This document shows, one piece after another, positions 51,879 through 59,916 of a stretch of DNA of 64,000 nt; the first letter of the stretch is position 1, and each line of letters starts with the position of its first letter. The DNA is from Geodermatophilus dictyosporus. GTDB taxonomy: Bacteria > Actinomycetota > Actinomycetes > Mycobacteriales > Geodermatophilaceae. The stretch is taken from NCBI RefSeq assembly GCF_900115505.1, contig NZ_FOWQ01000009.1, forward strand, positions 1 to 64,000. Direction: 5' to 3'. The position numbers and the translations under genes are program-made. The notes below the pieces were generated by a model. It made no database searches, was not told the DNA's origin, and was given only the letters and a program-made list of their open reading frames with translations.

Positions 51879-52604
51879 TCAGAGGTGCAGGCCGCACTCC
51901 GTCTTGCCGCGGCCGGCCCAGCGCCCGGCACGCGGGTCCTCACCGGGGGACACGGGGCGGGTGCACGGCGCGCAGCCGATCGAGGCGTAGCCGATCTCCT
52001 GCAGCGGGTTGACCGGCACCTGGTGCTCGGCGAGGTAGGCGTCGACGTGCTCCTGCGTCCACGCCGCCAGCGGGTTGACCTTGACCATGCCGCGCTTGGC
52101 GTCCCAGTCGACGACCTTCGTGCCCGCGCGGGTCGCCGCCTCGTCGCGGCGCACGCCCGAGCCCCAGGCGGCGTAGCCGGCCAGCGCCTGCGCCAGGGGC
52201 TGGACCTTGCGCAGCGAGCAGCACAGGTCGGGGTCGCGCTGGTGCAGCTCGGGCCCGTGCTCGGCGTCCTGCTCGGCCACCGTCCGCGGCGGCGTCACGT
52301 TCACCAGGGTGATCGGCATGACCCCGCTGACCCAGTCGCGGGTGCCGATCGTCTCGGCGAAGTGGTAGCCGGTGTCGAGGAAGACCACGTTCACCCCGGG
52401 GACGGCGCGGCTGGCCAGGTGCGCCAGCAGCCCGTCGGCCATCGACGAGGTGATCGCGAAGTCGTCGCCGAAGGTCTCCCCGGCCCACCGCAGCACGGCG
52501 AGGGCCTGCTCGACGGGGTCGGCGATGCCCTCGAAGCGGGCGTCGGCGTCGGCCGCGAGCTCCGGCGTCGGCGCCACGGGCCGGATCTCGTCCACCGCTG
52601 TCAC
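51879..52604 (-). CDS. cysH: phosphoadenylyl-/adenylyl-sulfate reductase
   Basis: A 241-residue PAPS/APS reductase that reduces activated sulfate to sulfite. ITSSMADGLLAHLASR is the PP-loop-like nucleotide site. DLCCSLRKVQPL and IGCAPCTRPV supply the paired cysteines of a 4Fe-4S cluster, which points to the APS-reducing type. The C-terminal ECGLHL carries the catalytic Cys. The GTG overlaps the stop of the 55-residue zinc-ribbon gene. It is the third gene of the sulfite reductase operon. Confidence 0.95.
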   Translation of the reverse strand: MTAVDEIRPVAPTPELAADADARFEGIADPVEQALAVLRWAGETFGDDFAITSSMADGLLAHLASRAVPGVNVVFLDTGYHFAETIGTRDWVSGVMPITLVNVTPPRTVAEQDAEHGPELHQRDPDLCCSLRKVQPLAQALAGYAAWGSGVRRDEAATRAGTKVVDWDAKRGMVKVNPLAAWTQEHVDAYLAEHQVPVNPLQEIGYASIGCAPCTRPVSPGEDPRAGRWAGRGKTECGLHL

Positions 52605-52768
52605 TCCTGCACCCCCGTCGCGATCAGGCGGACCGAGAAGGCCCGCAGGCAGGCACCGCAGCGCCAGCCCTCCTCGTACGGGGTGAGGTCCTCGTCCCCG
52701 CAGTACGGGCAGTGGAACACGGGCAGCGGGCGCTGCCTTCCCGCGGGAGACGGCTTCCCCTCGGTCAC
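52601..52768 (-). CDS. 55-residue zinc-ribbon protein in the sulfur operon
   Basis: A small ORF between the sulfite reductase and cysH genes, overlapping both by 4 bases (GTGA at each end). It encodes VFHCPYCGDEDLTPYEEGWR followed by CGACLRAFSVRL, two CxxC pairs 17 residues apart that form a zinc ribbon. The tight coupling shows that it belongs to the pathway. It could carry sulfur or help assemble or regulate the reductase. Similar small proteins next to sulfite reductases are known in actinobacteria but are not characterised, as far as I recall. Confidence 0.85.
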   Translation of the reverse strand: MTEGKPSPAGRQRPLPVFHCPYCGDEDLTPYEEGWRCGACLRAFSVRLIATGVQE

Positions 52769-54453
52769 AGCAGCCAGGCCTCCTCGGCGCGGGAGACGTA
52801 GTGCGCGAAGGACTCGCCCGGGGTGCGCCGCTCGAGGAACCCGCGCAGCACCCGCTCGCAGTAGTCGGCGGTCTCGGCCTTGGTCACCTTGTGGCCGCGG
52901 AACTTGCGGCCGAAGGTCGCCTCCACCCCGAGGTGGCCGCCCAGGTGCACCTGGAAGCCCTCGACCATCTCGCCGTTGTCGTCGCGGACCATCGAGCCCT
53001 TGAAGCCGATGTCGGCGGTCTGGAACCGCGCGCAGCTGTTCGGGCAGCCGTTGACGTTGATGCCGACGGGGGTGTCGAAGTCCGGCAGCCGCTTCTCGAG
53101 CTCGGCGTAGAGGTCCTGCGCGTGCTGCTTCGTCTCGACGATCGCGAGCTTGCAGAACTCCAGGCCGGTGCAGGCCATGGTGCCGCGGCGGAAGGCGCTG
53201 GGCCGCACCTGCAGGTCGTGGGCGGCGAGCGCCTCGACCAGCGCCTCGACCCTCTCGTCCGGCACGTCGAGGATGACCAGCTTCTGCTGCGTCGTCGTCC
53301 GGATGCGCCCCTCGCCGTACTCGTCGGCGAGGTCGGCGATGGTGGTGAGCAGCGAGCCGCTGATGCGGCCGGTGCGCAGCGCGAAGCCGACGGCGTTGCG
53401 GCCGTCCTTCTGCCGGCTGACCCCGACGTGGTCACGCTGGTCGTGCTTGGCCGGCGCGGGGGCCGGGCCGTCGGGCAGCGCCTCGCCGAGGTACTCGTCC
53501 TGCAGCACCTGGCGGAACTTCTCCGGGCCCCAGTCGGCCACGAGGAACTTGATGCGGGCGCGGTTGCGCTGCCGGCGGTAGCCGTAGTCCCGGAAGACCG
53601 CCGTGCAGGCCGCCCAGACGTCGGTCACCTGGTCGGGCCGGACGAACACGCCGATCCGCTGGGCGAACATCGGGTTGGTCGACAGGCCGCCGCCGACCCA
53701 CAGGTCGTAGCCGGCCTCGCCGGCCTCGTTGCGCACGCCGACGAACGAGACGTCGTCGATCTCGGGCTCGGTGCAGTGGTCGACGCAGCCGGACATCGAC
53801 GTCTTCCACTTGCGCGGGAGGTTGCTGAACTCGGGCGAGCCCACGTACTTCTCGACGGTCGCGGCGATGACGTCGGTCGCGTCGACGACCTCGTCCTCGA
53901 GGATCCCGGCCAGGGGGCAGCCGAGCATGACGCGCGGGACGTCGCCGCAGGCCTCCATCGTGCTCAGGCCGACCGACTCCAGCCGGCGCCAGATCTCGGG
54001 CACGTCCTCGATGCGGATCCAGTGGTACTGCACGTTCTGCCGGTCGGTCACGTCGGCGACGTCGCGGCCGAACTCCGTGCTGATGCCGCCGAGGACCCGC
54101 AGCGCGTCGCTGGTCAGCTGACCGCCGTCGATGCGCGCCCGCATCATGAAGTAGGAGTCCTCGAGCTCCTCGGGCTCCAGCACGGCGGTCTTGCCGCCGG
54201 GGATGCCCTGGGCGCGCTGGGTGTAGAGGCCCATCCAGCGCATCCGCCCGCGCAGGTCGCTGGGGTCGATGCCGCCGAAACCGGTGTGCGCGTAGATGTC
54301 GAGGATGCGCTGGCGCACCTCGAGGCCGTCGGAGTCCTTCTTCATCCGCTCGTTGGGGTTGAGCGGCTCCCGGTAGCCCAGTGCCCACTGGCCCTGGCCA
54401 CGCTGGGGGGCGTCGCGGCGCGGCGGCCGGTTGGTCGTACGGGGGGTGGTCAC
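52765..54453 (-). CDS. sirA: siroheme-dependent sulfite (nitrite) reductase
   Basis: A 562-residue ferredoxin-dependent reductase that takes sulfite to sulfide. The two repeated ferredoxin-like halves are present. The siroheme/4Fe-4S cysteines lie in TGLEFCKLAIVET with the Cys just before, and in INVNGCPNSCARFQTADIG. An earlier nitrite/sulfite domain has RQNVQYHWIRIEDVPEIW. Context (cysH, leader peptide, cysC, Rrf2) favours sulfite over nitrite. The GTG follows AGGAAG. Confidence 0.93.
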   Translation of the reverse strand: MTTPRTTNRPPRRDAPQRGQGQWALGYREPLNPNERMKKDSDGLEVRQRILDIYAHTGFGGIDPSDLRGRMRWMGLYTQRAQGIPGGKTAVLEPEELEDSYFMMRARIDGGQLTSDALRVLGGISTEFGRDVADVTDRQNVQYHWIRIEDVPEIWRRLESVGLSTMEACGDVPRVMLGCPLAGILEDEVVDATDVIAATVEKYVGSPEFSNLPRKWKTSMSGCVDHCTEPEIDDVSFVGVRNEAGEAGYDLWVGGGLSTNPMFAQRIGVFVRPDQVTDVWAACTAVFRDYGYRRQRNRARIKFLVADWGPEKFRQVLQDEYLGEALPDGPAPAPAKHDQRDHVGVSRQKDGRNAVGFALRTGRISGSLLTTIADLADEYGEGRIRTTTQQKLVILDVPDERVEALVEALAAHDLQVRPSAFRRGTMACTGLEFCKLAIVETKQHAQDLYAELEKRLPDFDTPVGINVNGCPNSCARFQTADIGFKGSMVRDDNGEMVEGFQVHLGGHLGVEATFGRKFRGHKVTKAETADYCERVLRGFLERRTPGESFAHYVSRAEEAWLL

Positions 54454-54553
54454 GGTGGCACTTCCTCCTGCGCCGCCCGCCGCGGCGCCGGACCGGACGG
54501 GGAGGGCGCTGCCGGATCGGGGGCGCAGCGGGTGCTGCGGTGGGACCTCGGTG

Positions 54554-54649
54554 TCAGCGCGCGGGGCGACAGACGGCGCTGCTCACCAGCGCCAGGTCGA
54601 TGTGACGGCGCGCGACGAGGAGCAGGGCGCGACCGGACACGCCTCCCAT
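54554..54649 (-). CDS. regulatory leader peptide upstream of the sulfite reductase operon
   Basis: A 31-residue ORF on the operon strand, 100 bases before the sulfite reductase GTG. It contains VARRHIDLALV and SSAVCRPAR. The R-H-(I/V)-D-L block followed by a Ser/Cys/Arg end is the pattern of the actinobacterial putative leader peptides that precede sulfur-assimilation operons. Translation of the Cys codon near its end could report on cysteine supply. An in-frame GTG at 54640 is an alternative start. Confidence 0.7.
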   Translation of the reverse strand: MGGVSGRALLLVARRHIDLALVSSAVCRPAR

Positions 54650-54682
54650 GGTCGCACACGCGCGGCCGTGGCCGCGGTCACG

Positions 54683-55240
54683 TCAGGCGGCCGACGACGC
54701 GCCGCCGTCCCCGTCCATGGCCGCGCGGATCCGGGCCACCGACTCCGCCAGCGGGGTGACCGACGTGTCGATCACCAGCTCGGCGCGGGCGGGCGGCTCG
54801 TAGGGGTCGTCGACGCCGGTGAAGCCGGTGAGCTCGCCGGACCGCGCGCGGGCGTAGAGGCCCTTGACGTCGCGGGCCTCGCAGACCTCCAGCGGGGTGG
54901 CCAGGTGCACGAGCACGAACCGGCCGTGTCGCTCGACCAGCGCCCGGGCCTCCTCGCGCGCCTGCTCGTAGGGGGCGATCGCGGCCACGACGACGGTGCC
55001 GCCGTGCCGGACCACCTCGCCGGCGACGAAGCCGATCCGCCGGATGTTGAGGTCGCGGTGCTCCCGGGAGAAGTCCAGCTCGCTGGACAGGTGGGTGCGG
55101 ACGACGTCGCCGTCCAGGACCGTCACCGGCCGTCCCTCGGCCTCCAGCCCGGCGACCAGGGCGTCGGCCACGGTCGACTTGCCCGCGCCGGACAGGCCGG
55201 TGAGGAAGACGGTGACGCCACCGTGCTGCGCGCTGCTCAC
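54683..55240 (-). CDS. cysC: adenylylsulfate (APS) kinase
   Basis: A 185-residue APS kinase that makes PAPS. TGLSGAGKSTVADAL is the P-loop. LDGDVVRTHLSSELDFS and RDLNIRRIGFVAGEVVRHGG are the APS-binding parts, and ARDVKGLYARARSGELTGFTGVDDPYEPP the C-terminal lid. Since cysH here looks like the APS-reducing type, PAPS may be for sulfotransferases or the pathway may use both. No cysD/cysN is in the window. Confidence 0.94.
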   Translation of the reverse strand: MSSAQHGGVTVFLTGLSGAGKSTVADALVAGLEAEGRPVTVLDGDVVRTHLSSELDFSREHRDLNIRRIGFVAGEVVRHGGTVVVAAIAPYEQAREEARALVERHGRFVLVHLATPLEVCEARDVKGLYARARSGELTGFTGVDDPYEPPARAELVIDTSVTPLAESVARIRAAMDGDGGASSAA

Positions 55241-55284
55241 CCCCCGAGTCTCGCCCAGGGGCGCCGGGCGCCGTCCCGCGGGGC

Positions 55285-55761
55285 TCAGTCGGCGACGCGG
55301 TCGTCGCTGAAGGAGCGCCAGGCGCTCTCGACCGCGGCCAGCTCCGCCACCGGGTCGGGCAGCCGCCCGGCGACGACGTCGGCCAGCGTGACCTCCTCCA
55401 GCACCCGCCGGTAGGCGGCGCGGGCGGCGACCCAGACGCTGGCCAGTTCCGCGGCGGCGCCGGGGTAGCTGACGTCCTCGGGGCGCTGCCCGTGCACCTC
55501 GGCGAGGAAGCCCTGCTCCACCCGCATGACGCGGGCGATGGAGATCTCCGACGCCGGCAGCGCCAGGCGGTAGCCGCCCTCCCGGCCCCGCTGGCTGGTG
55601 ACCAGCCGCGCGTGCTGCAGGTCGCCGAGGATGCCCTGCAGGAAGCGCGACGGGATGTCCTGCGCGGTGGCGATCCGGTCGCAGGTCAGGCTGCCGGGTG
55701 CCGCGGCGGCCAGCTCCAGGGCGGCGCGGACGGCGTAGTCGACCCGGGCCGTGATGCGCAC
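55285..55761 (-). CDS. Rrf2 family transcriptional regulator, CymR-like
   Basis: A 158-residue winged-helix protein. ITARVDYAVRAALELAA is the first helix, IATAQDIPSRFLQGILGDLQHARLVTSQRGREGGYRLAL the recognition helix and wing. It lacks the three clustered Cys of IscR/NsrR Fe-S sensors, with only one Cys near residue 27. That leaves a CymR-like role in cysteine/sulfur control as the best guess, in keeping with the adjacent cysC and sulfite reductase genes. The GTG follows AGGAGGGAG. Confidence 0.88.
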   Translation of the reverse strand: MRITARVDYAVRAALELAAAAPGSLTCDRIATAQDIPSRFLQGILGDLQHARLVTSQRGREGGYRLALPASEISIARVMRVEQGFLAEVHGQRPEDVSYPGAAAELASVWVAARAAYRRVLEEVTLADVVAGRLPDPVAELAAVESAWRSFSDDRVAD

Positions 55762-55822
55762 CGTGCTCCCTCCTGCGGACTCCTCCGGGAGCCCATCCTG
55801 CCCCGTCTGCGAGGGTGGCGGC

Positions 55823-56587
55823 GTGTACCGGCTGCGCTTCACCACGATCGTGGCAGCGCCGCTCACCGTCGCCTTCGACGTCGCCCGCGCGCTGGGGCGC
55901 CCCTGGCCGGTGCCGCTGGAGGAGGTCGAGTCGCTCCGGCCGGTGTGCGACGTGTACGCCGCCGGTCCCGGCGGGGCCTGGCGCTCGCTGGTGCACACCC
56001 GCCGGTTCACGGCCACCGGTGCGGGCACCCGCGTCGACGAGCAGGTCGAGTGGGAGACCGTCCTGCCCGGCCCACTGGGCGCGCTGGCCGACCGGACGGT
56101 GCTGCGCCGGCGGGTGGCCCGGTCGATGCGCCGGCACCTGGACGGCTACGCCGCGGCGGCGGCCCGGCAGGCGCTCGACGTCGTCCAGGTGGTGGGCGCG
56201 GCGATCGTGCGCGGGGACCGGGTGCTCGTGGCGCAGCGCGGTGGGAGCGGACCGCTGGCCGGCCGCTGGGAGTTCCCCGGCGGCAAGGTCGAGCCGGGGG
56301 AGGACGACCTGGCCGGGCTGGTCCGCGAGTGCGCGGAGGAGATGGCTGTCGCCGTCGTGCCGCAGACCTTCCTCGGGGAGGTGCTCCTCGACGGCGCCGT
56401 CGCGGGTGGCGTGCCGGGCACCTCGACGCTGCGGGTGTGGTCGGCGCGCCTGGTGGAGGGGGAGCCGGTGGCCCACGAGCACCGCGAGCTGCGCTGGGTG
56501 ACCGCCGCCGAGCTCGGCGCCCTCGACTGGATCCCCGCCGACCGCCCGCTGCTCCCCGCGGTCCGCGGACTGCTGACCGGCCCCTGA
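55823..56587 (+). CDS. fusion of SRPBCC-like domain and Nudix (MutT-type) hydrolase
   Basis: A 254-residue protein with two parts. Residues 1-115 look like an SRPBCC/START domain (YRLRFTTIVAAPLTVAFDVARALG, LVHTRRFTATGAGTRVDEQVEWE, VARSMRRHLDGYAAAA). Residues 120-254 are a Nudix domain: GRWEFPGGKVEPGED followed by RECAEEMAVAV matches GX5EX7REUXEE, and ELRWVTAAELGALDWIPADRPLL is the end of MutT-type 8-oxo-dGTPases. The Nudix part should clean oxidised nucleotides. The fused first domain is unusual. The GTG follows GAGGGTGG. Confidence 0.85.
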   Translation: MYRLRFTTIVAAPLTVAFDVARALGRPWPVPLEEVESLRPVCDVYAAGPGGAWRSLVHTRRFTATGAGTRVDEQVEWETVLPGPLGALADRTVLRRRVARSMRRHLDGYAAAAARQALDVVQVVGAAIVRGDRVLVAQRGGSGPLAGRWEFPGGKVEPGEDDLAGLVRECAEEMAVAVVPQTFLGEVLLDGAVAGGVPGTSTLRVWSARLVEGEPVAHEHRELRWVTAAELGALDWIPADRPLLPAVRGLLTGP

Positions 56588-56650
56588 ACACGGCCGCGCC
56601 CCCGCCCCGGTCGTGCCGGGGCAGGGGCGGGTGACGTGCTGGTCCTTCGA

Positions 56651-56821
56651 CTACTTGAAGACGTCCTTGACCTTCTCGCCGGCCTGCTTGAGGTTGCCGG
56701 CGGCCTTGTCGTTGGCGCCCTCGGCCTGCATCTCGCGGTCGCCGGTGGCCTCGCCCACGCGCTCCTTGCCCTCGCCGGACAGCTCCTGGACCTTGTTCTT
56801 CGCCTTGTCGATGCCGCTCAC
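56651..56821 (-). CDS. CsbD family stress protein
   Basis: A 56-residue ORF. It encodes DKAKNKVQELSGEGKERVGE, then ATGDREMQAEGANDKAAGNLK and VKDVF, the CsbD repeat pattern. The family is a SigB-dependent stress protein in Bacillus, and in actinobacteria it is also found near stress genes. The GTG at 56821 has GAGGAG upstream, and a SigB-like promoter precedes it. The function is unknown. Confidence 0.9.
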   Translation of the reverse strand: MSGIDKAKNKVQELSGEGKERVGEATGDREMQAEGANDKAAGNLKQAGEKVKDVFK

Positions 56822-56852
56822 GGGTGAGCTCCTCTCCTCGGGTCACCGACGG

Positions 56853-56878
56853 TTACCCCGGACGGGGCGGTCGGACAC
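56853..56878 (-). promoter_or_regulatory. SigB/SigF-like promoter of csbD
   Basis: On the minus strand GTGT, 16 bases and GGGTAA match the general-stress pattern GTTT-N14/16-GGGTAT. It lies about 32 bases before the csbD start. Similar GGGTAAC cores precede the genes at 19909 and 43802. Confidence 0.55.
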
Positions 56879-56998
56879 GCGGGTCCCTTCGAAGGCGTAA
56901 GTCCTGCGGGGGTATCGTCCTCGCGCCGCAACACCTGTCGTCCCGAGGGCGGCAGACCGCGGTCGTTGCGGCACGGGGCGCCGAGGTCGTGAGCCTGG

Positions 56999-57049
56999 GT
57001 CACAAATCGGTGACGGTCGTGGACGGTCCTCACCGGGCGTGCCTAGGGT
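56999..57049 (+). promoter_or_regulatory. dppA promoter region with inverted repeat
   Basis: GTCAC (56999-57003) and GTGAC (57010-57014) form a 5-6-5 inverted repeat. TAGGGT at 57044-57049 is a -10-like hexamer. GTGGAC lies 19 bases before it as a weak -35. The leader to the dppA GTG would be about 120 bases. Confidence 0.35.
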
Positions 57050-57176
57050 CGCGACCGGCGTTCCGGCCGTCGCGGGCGCTCCGTCCCGCAACGCGCCGTT
57101 GCCCGGCCTCGCGCCGGGGTGCGCACCAACCAGTCCGTTCCCCCCGCACACACGCGGGACGAGGGAGGCAACGCAC

Positions 57177-58844
57177 GTGAAGTTGAGCAAGCGCCGGTCG
57201 GCGCTCGTCGCGGCCGGGATCTCCGGCGCGCTGCTGCTGTCCGCCTGTGGTGGCGGCGGCAGCGACGACAGCAGCAGCTCCGGCGGCTCCGGTGCCGGCG
57301 CCGAGGGTGGCACCTTCAGCGTCTACATCGGCGAGCCCGAGAACCCGCTCGTCCCGGGCAACACGGCCGAGTCCGAGGGCGACCAGGTCATCAGCTCGCT
57401 GTGGACGGGCCTCGTGCGCTACACCGAGGAGGGCGAGGTCGACTACAGCGGCGTCGCCGAGTCGATCGAGTCCGAGGACAACACCACCTGGACCGTCACG
57501 CTCAAGGACGGCTGGACCTTCCACGACGGCTCGCCGGTGGACGCCGAGTCCTTCGTCAACGCGTGGAACTACACCGCCTACAGCCCGAACGCCCAGGGCG
57601 CGGCGTCCTACCTCGCGCGGATCCAGGGCTACGACGACCTGCAGGCCCCGGTCGACGAGGCCACCGGTGAGGCCACCGGCGAGCCGGCCGCCACCGAGAT
57701 GAGCGGCCTGCAGGTCGTCGACGACCAGACCTTCACCGTGACGCTGTCCTCGCCGTTCTCCAACTTCCCGGCGATCACCGGCTACAACTCCTTCCACCCG
57801 CTGCCGCAGGCGTTCTTCGACGACCCGGAGGGCTTCGGCACCCGGCCGATCGGCAACGGCCCGTTCCAGGCGGAGGAGGACTTCGTGCCGGGCCAGGGCG
57901 TCACCCTGACCCGCTACGACGACTACGCCGGTGAGGACGCCGCCGTGGCCGACTCCGTCGAGTACGTCGTGTACGCCGACGTCAACACCGCCTACACCGA
58001 CGTGCAGGCCGGCAACCTCGACATCGTCGACGTGATCCCGCCCGACGTCATCGAGTCGGCCGAGTCGGAGTTCGGTGACCGGTTCATCCGCACCGAGTCC
58101 TCGCAGATCACCTACATCGGCTTCCCGACCTACGACGAGCGCTTCGCCGACCCGCGGGTCCGCCAGGCCTTCTCGATGGCCATCGACCGGGAGGCGATCT
58201 CCGAGGCGATCTTCCAGGGCACCCGCGCCCCGGCCGACTCGTTCATCCCGCCGGTCATCGACGGCTACCGCGAGGGCAGCTGCACCTACTGCACCCTCGA
58301 CGCCGACCAGGCCAACCAGCTGCTCGAGGAGGCCGGCTTCGACAAGAGCCAGCCCGTCGACCTGTGGTTCAACGCCGGCGCCGGCCACGACGCGTGGATG
58401 GAGGCCGTGGGCAACCAGCTCCGCGACAACCTCGGCGTCGAGTACACGCTGCAGGGCAACCTCGAGTTCGCCGAGTACCTGCCGCTGGCCTCGTCGCAGG
58501 GCCTCACCGGTCCGTTCCGCATCGGCTGGAGCTTCGACTACCCCGCCGCGGACAGCTACCTGACCCCCCTGTTCACCCAGGCGGCGTTCGGGCCGGCCGG
58601 CTCGAACTACTCCTTCTACTCGAACCCCGAGGTCGAGGAGCTGCTCGTCGCCGGTGACCAGGCGGAGAGCCCCGAGGCGGGCCTGGAGGACTACCAGGCA
58701 GCCGAGGACATCATCGCCGAGGACATGCCGATGGCGCCCATGTTCTTCACCGAGATCCAGTCGGTGACCTCCGAGAACGTGAGCAACGTCCGGCTGGACC
58801 TCTTCCAGCGGATCGTCACCTCCGAGGTCACCGTCAACAGCTGA
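57177..58844 (+). CDS. peptide ABC transporter substrate-binding lipoprotein
   Basis: A 555-residue family 5 solute-binding protein (DppA/OppA type). A signal peptide ends in the lipobox LLLSACGGG (lipid-bearing Cys near residue 25), followed by a Gly/Ser linker. SLWTGLVRYTEEG, VTLKDGWTFHDGSPVDAESFVNAWNYT and RVRQAFSMAIDREAIS are typical blocks. It captures oligopeptides outside the membrane and delivers them to DppB/DppC. The GTG follows GAGGGAGG. A hairpin after the gene suggests that it is made in excess over the permeases. Confidence 0.92.
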   Translation: MKLSKRRSALVAAGISGALLLSACGGGGSDDSSSSGGSGAGAEGGTFSVYIGEPENPLVPGNTAESEGDQVISSLWTGLVRYTEEGEVDYSGVAESIESEDNTTWTVTLKDGWTFHDGSPVDAESFVNAWNYTAYSPNAQGAASYLARIQGYDDLQAPVDEATGEATGEPAATEMSGLQVVDDQTFTVTLSSPFSNFPAITGYNSFHPLPQAFFDDPEGFGTRPIGNGPFQAEEDFVPGQGVTLTRYDDYAGEDAAVADSVEYVVYADVNTAYTDVQAGNLDIVDVIPPDVIESAESEFGDRFIRTESSQITYIGFPTYDERFADPRVRQAFSMAIDREAISEAIFQGTRAPADSFIPPVIDGYREGSCTYCTLDADQANQLLEEAGFDKSQPVDLWFNAGAGHDAWMEAVGNQLRDNLGVEYTLQGNLEFAEYLPLASSQGLTGPFRIGWSFDYPAADSYLTPLFTQAAFGPAGSNYSFYSNPEVEELLVAGDQAESPEAGLEDYQAAEDIIAEDMPMAPMFFTEIQSVTSENVSNVRLDLFQRIVTSEVTVNS

Positions 58845-58869
58845 CCTCACCCCGCAGGACCCGCACCAC

Positions 58870-58912
58870 CCGCCGGGGGCGCCCGTCCGACCAGGACGGT
58901 CGCCCCCGGCGG
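58870..58912 (+). terminator. hairpin between the substrate-binding and permease genes
   Basis: CCGCCGGGGGCG pairs with its complement at 58901-58912, and the stem continues with CCGTCC and GGACGG after one mismatch. It probably works as a partial terminator or a 3' stabiliser of the substrate-binding protein message within the operon. Confidence 0.65.
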
Positions 58913-58992
58913 CGCGTGTGCCCGGGCCGGCGGGCACGATGGACACCGGCGCCGCCGTACGACCCGGCGGCGCACACACCCCGAGGGGGACC

Positions 58993-59916
58993 ATGGGCCG
59001 CTACGTCGCGCGCCGCCTGCTGCTCACCATCCCGGTTCTGCTGGGCGCCTCGTTCCTGATCTTCGCGATGGTCTACGCCCTGCCGGGTGACCCCATCCGC
59101 GCCCTCGGTGGTGACCGCCCGCTCTCACCGGCCGTCATCGCCGAGCTCCGTGAGAGGTTCCACCTCAACGACCCCCTGTACGTCCAGTACTGGGAGTACG
59201 TGAAGGGCCTGTTCCAGGGCGACCTGGGCACCGACTTCCGCGGCCGCCCGGTCCTGGACACCATCGAGCGCACGCTGCCGGTCACCGTCAAGCTGGCCCT
59301 CGTCGCGATCGTCTTCGAGGCCGTCATCGGCCTGGTCGCTGGCGTCCTGGCCGGCATCCGGCGCAACAGCTTCTTCGACAACCTCGTCCTGGTGTCGACG
59401 ACGCTCGTCGTGTCGATCCCGATCCTGGTGCTGGCCTTCTTCGCGCAGCTGCTGTTCGGCCTCCGGCTGCAGTGGTTCCCGATCGCCGGGACCAACGAGG
59501 GCCTCTACAGCTACCTCCTGCCGGGGCTGGTCCTCGCCTCCGGCTCGCTCGCCTACGTCGCCCGGCTCACCCGGACCAGCCTCGCGGAGAACCTCCGTGC
59601 CGACTACGTGCGGACGGCGCGGGCCAAGGGCCTGCCCAACCGGACGGTCATCGTCCGGCACACCCTGCGCAACAGCCTGATCCCGGTGGTCACCTACATC
59701 GGTGCCGACATCGGGACGCTGCTCGGCGGGGCGATCGTCACCGAGACGGTGTTCAACCTGCCGGGCATCGGCCGGGAGGTGTTCAACTCGATCCGCTCCC
59801 AGGAGGGCGCGGTCGTCGTCGGCATCGTCACCTTGATGGTGTTCTTCTTCATCTTCTTCAACCTGGTCGTCGACGTGCTCTACGCCGTCCTCGACCCGAG
59901 GATCCGCTATGACTGA
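58993..59916 (+). CDS. peptide ABC transporter permease, DppB type
   Basis: A 307-residue inner-membrane permease. YVARRLLLTIPVLLGASFLIFAMV is the first helix, followed by the FHLNDPLYVQYWEYVKGLFQGDLG segment and five further helices. The EAA loop reads YVRTARAKGLPNRTVIVRHTLRN and contacts the ATPases. The ATG at 58993 follows GAGGGGG. It overlaps dppC by 8 bases. Confidence 0.92.
   Translation: MGRYVARRLLLTIPVLLGASFLIFAMVYALPGDPIRALGGDRPLSPAVIAELRERFHLNDPLYVQYWEYVKGLFQGDLGTDFRGRPVLDTIERTLPVTVKLALVAIVFEAVIGLVAGVLAGIRRNSFFDNLVLVSTTLVVSIPILVLAFFAQLLFGLRLQWFPIAGTNEGLYSYLLPGLVLASGSLAYVARLTRTSLAENLRADYVRTARAKGLPNRTVIVRHTLRNSLIPVVTYIGADIGTLLGGAIVTETVFNLPGIGREVFNSIRSQEGAVVVGIVTLMVFFFIFFNLVVDVLYAVLDPRIRYD

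Larger units (their letters stand above)
56822..57176. other. 355-base divergent intergenic region
   Basis: This region separates csbD from the peptide transporter operon. It holds the SigB-like csbD promoter and the dppA promoter region with an inverted repeat. Nothing that I can recognise as an ORF or RNA gene is present. Confidence 0.5.
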
